Assembly (NCBI GenBank): GCA_028292185.1
Contig: JAQGMT010000038.1
Location: 1-12,065, forward strand
DNA: 12,065 nt
DNA from: Ramlibacter sp.
GTDB taxonomy: Bacteria > Pseudomonadota > Gammaproteobacteria > Burkholderiales > Burkholderiaceae_C
Direction of reading: 5' to 3'
The translations under genes were made by a program, and so were the position numbers. Each line of letters starts with the position of its first letter. The stretch's first letter is position 1. Below the pieces are notes generated by a model, which was not told the origin of the DNA, made no database searches, and saw nothing but the letters and a program-made list of their open reading frames with translations. This document shows, in pieces, positions 6,965 to 12,065 of the stretch.

Positions 6965-7939
6965 ATGCAAAGACGCAACTTCCTCGTTGCGGGGTTCGCG
7001 GCGGCCGCCGCGGGCGCCGCTTCAGCGCAGGACGCGCGCAAGTATCCGGCACGGGCCATTCGCCTGGTCGTGCCCTTCCCGCCCGGCGGCGGCACGGACA
7101 CCACCTCACGCATGATCGCGGAGAAGCTCGGCACGCTGCTTGGCTGGACAGTCGTCATCGACAACAAGCCCGGCGCCGGCGGCAACATCGGCCTGGACGC
7201 GGTGGCGAAGGCGGCGCCGGACGGCTACACCATCGGCATGGGTCAGGCCGCCAACCTGGCCATCAATCCTTCGCTCTATCCGAAGATGCCGTTCGATCCG
7301 CTGAAGGACCTCACGCCCATCGTGTCGATCGCCGAGCAGCCGGTGGTGCTGGTCGTGCGGCAGGACTCGCCCTTGCGCACGCTGGCCGATTTCGTGCAGG
7401 CCGCGAAGGCGCGGCCCGGCACCGTGGGCGTGGCGCAGGCCGGCAACGGCACCGTGGGCCACCTCGCGGGCGAGCTGCTCAAGCGGCGCGCCGGCATCCA
7501 GATCCTGCAAGTGCCGTACAAGGGCGCGGGCCCGGCGATGACCGACCTTCTCGGCGGCCAGGTCGAAACCTACTTCGGCAACACCGTATCCGTCATGAGC
7601 CAGCTGAGCGCCGGAAAAATCCGCGCGCTGGCCATCAGCTCGGCGCGGCGCATCACCGCCCTCCCCAGCGTGCCCACCGTGGCTGAACAAGGCTACGCCG
7701 GCTTCGACGCCACCACCTGGCTCGGCCTGGTCGGACCGGCGGGCATGCCGGCCGAGGCGGTGGCGCGCATCAACGCGGAGACGGTGACTATCCTCGCGCG
7801 CGCCGACGTGAAGGAAAAGCTGGTGCAGGAAGGCAGCGAGCCCACTCCGGGAACCGCGCAGCAGTTTGCCGCGCAGATCCGCGCCGAGCACGCCAAGTGG
7901 GGTACGCTGATCCGTGAGGCCAACATCCGCATCGAATGA
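6965..7939 (+). CDS. Bug/TctC-family periplasmic solute-binding protein
   Basis: A complete 324-residue Bug protein. The N-terminus MQRRNFLVAGFAAAAAG has a twin arginine followed by FL, a Tat-like pattern. A cleavage site is likely near residue 21 (ASA|QD). Landmarks are VPFPPGGGTD (36-45), APDGYT (84-89), AQAGNGTVGHL (157-167) and QVPYKGAGPA (182-191). The ribosome binding site is weak, but no better start is visible and the length fits the family. It is followed after 16 bases by another Bug gene. The two proteins are clearly related yet differ through most of the ligand loops (for example AQAGNGTVGHL against GTSGAGSINHF). This argues for an old divergence and different ligands, not a recent tandem duplication. 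Confidence 0.92.
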   Translation: MQRRNFLVAGFAAAAAGAASAQDARKYPARAIRLVVPFPPGGGTDTTSRMIAEKLGTLLGWTVVIDNKPGAGGNIGLDAVAKAAPDGYTIGMGQAANLAINPSLYPKMPFDPLKDLTPIVSIAEQPVVLVVRQDSPLRTLADFVQAAKARPGTVGVAQAGNGTVGHLAGELLKRRAGIQILQVPYKGAGPAMTDLLGGQVETYFGNTVSVMSQLSAGKIRALAISSARRITALPSVPTVAEQGYAGFDATTWLGLVGPAGMPAEAVARINAETVTILARADVKEKLVQEGSEPTPGTAQQFAAQIRAEHAKWGTLIREANIRIE

Positions 7940-7955
7940 ATTTCACTCAACACCC

Positions 7956-8939
7956 ATGAAAATCTGCATGAAGACATCGACACTGCGCGCGGCACTGGCA
8001 TTCGCCTGCGCGCTTCCTCTCGCCAGTTGGGCCCAGGCGCCGGCGTGGCCAGCCAGACCCATCACGCTGGTGGTGGGCAGCGCGCCCGGCGGCTCCAACG
8101 ACGTTTTCGCGCGCGCGGTCGGCAAAAAATTGTCCGAGGTGCTGGGCCAGCCCGTCGTGGTGGACAACAAGCCGGCCGGCGGCGGCGTGATTGCCAACGG
8201 CTTCGTCGCCAAGGCGCCGCCCGATGGCTACAGCCTGGTCGTGCTGTCGTCCACCTTCACCACGGGCGCGGCGATCCGCAACAACCTGCAGTACGACGCG
8301 ATCAAGAGCTTCAAGCCGGTCGCGATGCTGGGCAAGGGCCCGCTGCTGGTGACCGTGCCCAGCGACTCGCCGTACAAGACCATCGGCGATCTGGTTGCCG
8401 CGGCGAAGGCCAATCCCGGCAAGCTGAACTACGGCACTTCGGGGGCGGGCAGCATCAACCACTTCGCCACCGAACTGTTCGCCTCCGGCGCCGGCATCAA
8501 GATGACGCACGTGCCGTACAAAGGCATGGGACCGGCCACCACCGACTTGCTGGCAGGTCAGATCCAGGTGCTGGTGGCGAGCGCGCCGTCGATCCTCGCG
8601 CAAGTCAAGGGCGGACGCGCACGCGCGCTGGCCGTGACCTCCGCGGTCCGCTCGCCAGTGGCGCCCGATCTGCCGTCGCTGGAGCAATCGGGCTACAAGG
8701 GCAGCGCCAGCGAGCTCTGGTGGGGCGTGCTCGCCCCGGCGGGCACGCCGCAGCCGGTAGTGGATCGCCTCAACACCGAGATCAACAAGATCATCCTGTC
8801 CCCGGACATGAAGGAGTTCTTCCTCAAGGAAGGCGCCGAGCCCGCCGCGATGAAGCCGGCGGAGTTCGAGGCCTTCATCGCCGCCGAGATCGAGCGCTGG
8901 AAGCAGGTGGCCAAAGCCGCCGACATCAAGCCGGAATGA
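7956..8939 (+). CDS. Bug/TctC-family periplasmic solute-binding protein (second of a tandem pair)
   Basis: A 327-residue Bug protein from ATG 7956. A longer reading from 7914 would overlap the previous gene and add a non-signal N-terminus, so it is not used; ATG 7968 is also possible. The signal peptide is hydrophobic from about residue 11 to 25, with cleavage near SWA|QAP (residue 26). Landmarks are GSAPGGSNDV (41-50), PPDGYS (88-93), GTSGAGSINHF (160-170) and HVPYKGMGPA (185-194). The SND in the first cleft loop replaces the STD or GTD of other Bug proteins here, a difference that may matter for ligand choice. It sits 16 bases after one Bug gene and 37 before the CitE-like lyase gene, in the same orientation, so it is probably part of the same transcript. 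Confidence 0.92.
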   Translation: MKICMKTSTLRAALAFACALPLASWAQAPAWPARPITLVVGSAPGGSNDVFARAVGKKLSEVLGQPVVVDNKPAGGGVIANGFVAKAPPDGYSLVVLSSTFTTGAAIRNNLQYDAIKSFKPVAMLGKGPLLVTVPSDSPYKTIGDLVAAAKANPGKLNYGTSGAGSINHFATELFASGAGIKMTHVPYKGMGPATTDLLAGQIQVLVASAPSILAQVKGGRARALAVTSAVRSPVAPDLPSLEQSGYKGSASELWWGVLAPAGTPQPVVDRLNTEINKIILSPDMKEFFLKEGAEPAAMKPAEFEAFIAAEIERWKQVAKAADIKPE

Positions 8940-8976
8940 GCATGATGCGCGCCGTGGTCACGCTATCCTGCAGGCG

Positions 8977-9846
8977 ATGAGAAGCAAGCTGTTCGTCCCC
9001 GGCTCGCGGCCGGAACTGTTCGCCAAAGCGCTGGCGGGCCCCGCCGACGCAATCTCGATCGACCTCGAAGACGCGGTGGTCGAGGCACGCAAGGCCGAAG
9101 CGCGCGGCCTCGTGAACGGCTGGCTGCGTGGCGGCGTCAGCGCCGGCGGCAAGCTGGTGATCGTGCGCGTCAATGCAATGAACACGCCGCACTTCGAGGC
9201 CGACCTCGCGGCCGTGGTGCAGCCGGGCCTCGACGTGGTGAACCTGCCCAAGCCGCAATCGGCCGAGGACGTGCGCGCGGCCGTCGAGGCCATCGCGCGC
9301 GCCGAGCGAGCCAATGGCGTGACGCGGCCCGTGCAACTGCTGCTGAACATCGAGACACCGCGCGCCTTGCGCGACGCCGCCGCGATCGCTGCTGCGGACC
9401 CGCGCGTGATGGGGCTGCAGGTGGGACTGGGCGACCTGTTCGAACCGCTGGGCATTGATCGGCGCGAAACCGCGGCCGTGCAGCAGGTGCTGCTGGCCGT
9501 GCGGCTCGCCGCGGGTGAAGCCGGCGTGGATGCCTACGACGGCGCCTTTGCCGACGTGCGCGACACCGAGGGCTACATCGCCGAAGCGCGGCTGGCCCGT
9601 CGCCTCGGCTTCGCCGGCAAGAGCTGCATCCACCCGAGCCAGGTGGCGCTGGCGAACGATGTGTTCCGGCCGAGCGATGAAGAGATCGCGCACGCGCTGC
9701 GCGTCACGCAAGCAGCGCAGGCCGCGGACGCGAATGGCGTCGGCGCCTTTGTCGTGGACGGCCGCATGATCGACCGCCCCTTCCTGCTGCGCGCGCGCAG
9801 CATCGTCGCGACGGCACGCCGCCTCGGCCTGCTGCCAGCGACCTGA
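8977..9846 (+). CDS. HpcH/HpaI aldolase/citrate lyase beta-type (CitE-like) protein
   Basis: A 289-residue TIM-barrel lyase of the CitE-like branch. Known relatives cleave or form (S)-malyl-CoA, citramalyl-CoA or similar beta-hydroxyacyl-CoA thioesters, using Mg2+. Key positions are visible: KLFVPGSRPELF (4-15), DLEDAV (29-34), the VRVN arginine (Arg64), LPKPQ (90-94), NIET (124-127, Mg ligand Glu126), GLGDL (150-154, Mg ligand Asp153) and the C-terminal GKSCIHPSQ (214-222). The set is complete, so an active enzyme is likely. It is 14 bases ahead of the family III CoA-transferase gene. A CoA-transferase beside a CitE-like lyase suggests activation of an acid to a CoA ester and later C-C cleavage, as known for itaconate or citramalate breakdown. 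The exact substrate is inference. The ribosome binding site is weak (AGG close to the ATG). Confidence 0.92.
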   Translation: MRSKLFVPGSRPELFAKALAGPADAISIDLEDAVVEARKAEARGLVNGWLRGGVSAGGKLVIVRVNAMNTPHFEADLAAVVQPGLDVVNLPKPQSAEDVRAAVEAIARAERANGVTRPVQLLLNIETPRALRDAAAIAAADPRVMGLQVGLGDLFEPLGIDRRETAAVQQVLLAVRLAAGEAGVDAYDGAFADVRDTEGYIAEARLARRLGFAGKSCIHPSQVALANDVFRPSDEEIAHALRVTQAAQAADANGVGAFVVDGRMIDRPFLLRARSIVATARRLGLLPAT

Positions 9847-9860
9847 TCCAGCGAGTCCCC

Positions 9861-11030
9861 ATGACAGCCAATTCCGGAGCGCTCGCCGGCGTGCGCGTCC
9901 TCGATCTCAGCGCCTACATCGCGGGCCCGTACGGCTGCGCGCTGCTGGCCGACCTGGGCGCCGAGGTGATCAAGATCGAGCCGCCGGCAGGCGACAACCT
10001 GCGCAAGTACCCCTCGACGCTGGAAGCGGAAAGCCGCGCCTTCCTGGGCGTCAACCGCAGCAAGCGCGGGGTGGTGCTGGACCTGAAGCAGCCCGAAGAC
10101 CTGCAGCGTCTGCTCGCGCTCGCACGCAGCGCCGACGTCCTGGTGCACAACTTCCGCCCTGGTGTGCCGGAGCGGCTGGGCATCGGCCATGAGCAGCTGC
10201 GCGCGATCAATCCGCGGCTAATCTATTGCGCGGTCAGCGGCTACGGTGAGACGGGCCCGCTGAAGGACAAGGCCGGCTACGACCAGGTGCTGCAGACCAT
10301 GACCGGCATGGCGGCGATGCAAGGCCCCTCGGGCGGGCCGCCGCAAGTGCTGTACGGCTCGGTGGTGGACTACTACGCTGCGTCGCTGGTGGCCGGCAGC
10401 GTGTCGGCGGCGCTGTACGAGCGCGAGAAGAGCGGCGAAGGACAGTACGTGGGCGTGTCGCTGTTGCGCAGCGCGCTCGCGATGCAGTCGGCGCGCCTGG
10501 TGTGGGCTGACGGCGAGCCACGCGAGGTGGGCCGCGACATGCGCTCGGGCGGCATCACCGGCATCCATCCCACGCGCGAGGGCTGGCTCTACATCTCCGC
10601 GAACACGGCGCACTTCTGGCATGCGCTGTGCGAGAAGACCGCTCTCGCGGAGCTGCTGGTGGAGCGCTACGACAGCGTGCGCAAGCGCGCGCAGCACGCG
10701 CACGAAATCCTGCCCCGCCTGCATGCGGCGCTGGCCGCGCGCACGGCGCTGGAATGGGAAGCGCTGTTCGGCGACGAGGTGCCGTGCGCCGCGTCACGCG
10801 ACGTCGAGGACATGTTCGACTTCCCGCAGGCCCAGGCTGAGGGCCTGCTGACGAGCTTCGAGCACCCGGCGGTGGGAAGGTACCGCGGATTCGCCGGCGC
10901 CTGGAAGTTCGATCGCACGCCCGGACCCGACGCGTTTGCCGCGCCGGCGCTCGACGAACACGGCGGGCAAATCAGGGCCGAGGCGGACCGGCTGCGCGGG
11001 ACTGACGCTACGCCGATCACTCCGCCTTGA
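9861..11030 (+). CDS. family III CoA-transferase (CaiB/BaiF type)
   Basis: A 389-residue cytosolic CoA-transferase of the CaiB/BaiF (formyl-CoA transferase-like) family. Such enzymes move CoA from one acyl-CoA to a free acid through an aspartyl-CoA intermediate. Landmarks are VLDLSAYIAGPYGCALLADL (13-32), GAEVIKIEPP (33-42), NRSKRGVVLDL (65-75), LVHNFRPGVPERLG (94-107) and SGYGETGP (126-133). VVDYYAA (168-174) carries the probable catalytic Asp170, at the position expected from family members such as formyl-CoA transferase. Length is near the usual 380-430. It is the last gene of the plus-strand operon and follows the CitE-like gene by 14 bases. Its 3' end overlaps the opposing Bug gene by 14 bases. 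Donor and acceptor acids cannot be read from the sequence; dicarboxylates such as succinate, itaconate or citramalate are reasonable candidates by context. Confidence 0.93.
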   Translation: MTANSGALAGVRVLDLSAYIAGPYGCALLADLGAEVIKIEPPAGDNLRKYPSTLEAESRAFLGVNRSKRGVVLDLKQPEDLQRLLALARSADVLVHNFRPGVPERLGIGHEQLRAINPRLIYCAVSGYGETGPLKDKAGYDQVLQTMTGMAAMQGPSGGPPQVLYGSVVDYYAASLVAGSVSAALYEREKSGEGQYVGVSLLRSALAMQSARLVWADGEPREVGRDMRSGGITGIHPTREGWLYISANTAHFWHALCEKTALAELLVERYDSVRKRAQHAHEILPRLHAALAARTALEWEALFGDEVPCAASRDVEDMFDFPQAQAEGLLTSFEHPAVGRYRGFAGAWKFDRTPGPDAFAAPALDEHGGQIRAEADRLRGTDATPITPP

Positions 11031-11979
11031 TATTCGCCTGCCTGATGATGCGCGCGTTGTTCTCGGATTCCTGAGCGATCTGGTTCGCGAAAGCGGCGGC
11101 CGTGCCTCCCGTCGGCACGTTGTCCGCCGCGATGAGTTTCGCGCGCACGTCGGGCATGGCGAGCACCTTGTTGAACTGCGCATTGAACCGCTCGATGATC
11201 GCCGCCGGCGTGCCCGCCGGAGCGAAGATGCCGAAGGTGGAGGTCATGTTCGCCGCCGCAAAGCCGAGCTCCGCCAGCGTGGGGACTTGCGGCAGGGAGT
11301 CCATGCGCGCGGGCGCGCCCACCGCGAGCGCGCGCAGCTTGCCCGCCTTCACTTGTTGCACGATCGCAGGGCCGCTGTTGATTGAAAGAATCTCGAACTG
11401 GCCGCCCATCGCGTCGGTGATCATCTGGCCGCCGCCCCTATACGGAACGTGCGTGATGTCGACGCGGGCCGTTGACTTGAGCTGCTCGAGCATGATGTGG
11501 CCCAGGGACGCCGGCCCCGACGTGGACCAGCGGACCGCTCCCGGCTTGCTCCGCGCCGCGTCCATCAGCGATTTGAAATCCTTCGCGTCCGTGGCCGGCG
11601 TGGCCAGCAGCAGCACCGGCGAGTACATCACGCTCACCACCGGCACTAGGTCCTTCTTCGGATCGAACGGCAGCTTCCCCAGATGCGGACTCAGCGCCAG
11701 CGGGCTCACCGCCGAGAACCCCACGGTATAGCCGTCCGGTGCCGACTTGGCGATGGCGTCCACGCCGATGGCACCGCTCGCGCCGGCCTTGTTGTCGATA
11801 ACCACGGGCACACCCAGGCCCGGCGAGAGCTTGTCGGCAATCGTGCGCGCGACACTGTCGCTCACGCCGCCGGGCGGATAAGCGACGACGAGTTTGATCG
11901 GCTTCGTCGGCCAGGCTTGCGCGGCTGCCGAAAGAGTTGCGCCTGCGAGCAGGCAGCCGGTGAGAAATCGTTTGATCAT
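11017..11979 (-). CDS. Bug/TctC-family periplasmic solute-binding protein
   Basis: A complete 320-residue Bug protein on the minus strand. A short Sec signal (MIKR, hydrophobic core, cleavage near residue 20, AAA|QAW) leads into VVAYPPGGVSD (31-41), APDGYT (80-85), STSGPASLGHI (152-162) and HVPYRGGGQM (177-186). GVSD and PYRGGGQ are the most divergent versions of these loops among the Bug proteins here, so its ligand may differ. GAAGG lies some eight bases before the start. Its ATG overlaps the stop of a partial upstream frame (ATGA), which suggests translational coupling to an upstream gene outside the window. Its stop lies inside the 3' end of the opposing CoA-transferase gene. It therefore belongs to a separate transcript from the five-gene operon. 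Confidence 0.92.
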   Translation of the reverse strand: MIKRFLTGCLLAGATLSAAAQAWPTKPIKLVVAYPPGGVSDSVARTIADKLSPGLGVPVVIDNKAGASGAIGVDAIAKSAPDGYTVGFSAVSPLALSPHLGKLPFDPKKDLVPVVSVMYSPVLLLATPATDAKDFKSLMDAARSKPGAVRWSTSGPASLGHIMLEQLKSTARVDITHVPYRGGGQMITDAMGGQFEILSINSGPAIVQQVKAGKLRALAVGAPARMDSLPQVPTLAELGFAAANMTSTFGIFAPAGTPAAIIERFNAQFNKVLAMPDVRAKLIAADNVPTGGTAAAFANQIAQESENNARIIRQANIKAE

Positions 11980-12065
11980 CGCCCGCCTTCAGCCGCCCCG
12001 AAGGGAGCTGCTGCCGCAGAAATATAAACTGGATTGCGCTCCAGCTTGCCGTTGACCACGATCCA
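11976..12065 (-). CDS. possible C-terminal end of an unidentified gene
   Basis: Read from the right edge, the minus strand has an open frame of 29 codons starting WIVVNGKLERNPVYIS, rich in Ala and Gly at the end, closing with TGA at 11978-11976. Its stop overlaps the ATG of the following Bug gene as ATGA, a typical arrangement for coupled genes. The stretch VVNGKLE resembles a beta-hairpin end found in several enzyme families, but I do not recognise the protein. The other two frames look less protein-like. The short length makes this tentative. Confidence 0.45.
   Translation of the reverse strand, partial: WIVVNGKLERNPVYISAAAAPFGAAEGGR

Noticed and set aside
7914..7955. Longer start of the second tandem Bug gene at 7914
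   Set aside because: It overlaps the preceding gene and would bury the signal peptide; ATG 7956 places a normal signal sequence at the N-terminus.
8964..8969. TATCCT as a -10 box just before the CitE-like gene
   Set aside because: It is seven bases from the ATG and no -35 is seen at a suitable distance; co-transcription with the upstream Bug gene is simpler.
11947..11979. Lipobox-like LTGC at residues 6-9 of the rightmost Bug protein
   Set aside because: The cysteine is at residue 9 with no hydrophobic core before it, so lipoprotein processing is unlikely; a normal cleavage site follows near residue 20.
1..12065. Mobile element, CRISPR, tRNA or phage origin for the region
   Set aside because: No transposase, integrase, terminal repeats, spaced repeats or tRNA-like cloverleaf were seen, and base composition looks even across the window.

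Overview
This is a GC-rich, gene-dense stretch typical of a betaproteobacterium of the order Burkholderiales (Comamonadaceae or Alcaligenaceae type). The main clue is the number of periplasmic substrate-binding proteins of the Bug/TctC family: five complete genes and the 3' end of a sixth in 12 kb. No TctA or TctB membrane subunit is present. The genus cannot be fixed from the sequence alone. I see no RNA gene, insertion sequence, CRISPR array, integrase or phage gene, and no gene-free stretch over 300 bases.

Layout. (1) 1-205, plus strand: the C-terminal end of a Bug protein. (2) 342-1377, plus: a Cj0069-family, ATP-grasp-like protein of unknown role. Its frame is broken near the end, and the family C-terminus reads on in another frame. 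(3) 1396-6098, minus: a probable four-gene operon, read from right to left as Bug protein, class I aminotransferase, MmgE/PrpD-family protein, Bug protein. (4) 6099-6255: a 157-base divergent control region. (5) 6256-11030, plus: a probable five-gene operon of glutathione S-transferase-like protein, two Bug proteins in tandem, a CitE/HpcH-type lyase and a family III CoA-transferase. (6) 11017-12065, minus: another Bug protein, tail-to-tail with the CoA-transferase, preceded by the last codons of an unidentified gene.

How the parts may work together. The window looks like a carboxylic-acid uptake and breakdown region. Bug proteins bind small carboxylates or amino/amide compounds in the periplasm. 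The CoA-transferase could activate an organic acid and the CitE-like enzyme could cleave the resulting beta-hydroxyacyl-CoA. The divergent operon could transform a related compound by transamination and dehydration, epimerisation or decarboxylation. Substrates are not readable from the sequence. A complete route lacks at least a hydratase and the transporter membrane subunits.

Points most worth a second look are the frameshift at a predicted metal-binding Glu-Ile-Asn motif, a strong hairpin just before the aminotransferase start, a repeated CTGATC(A/T)G motif between the divergent operons, and an unusual active-site segment in the MmgE/PrpD protein. None of these proves a new system.
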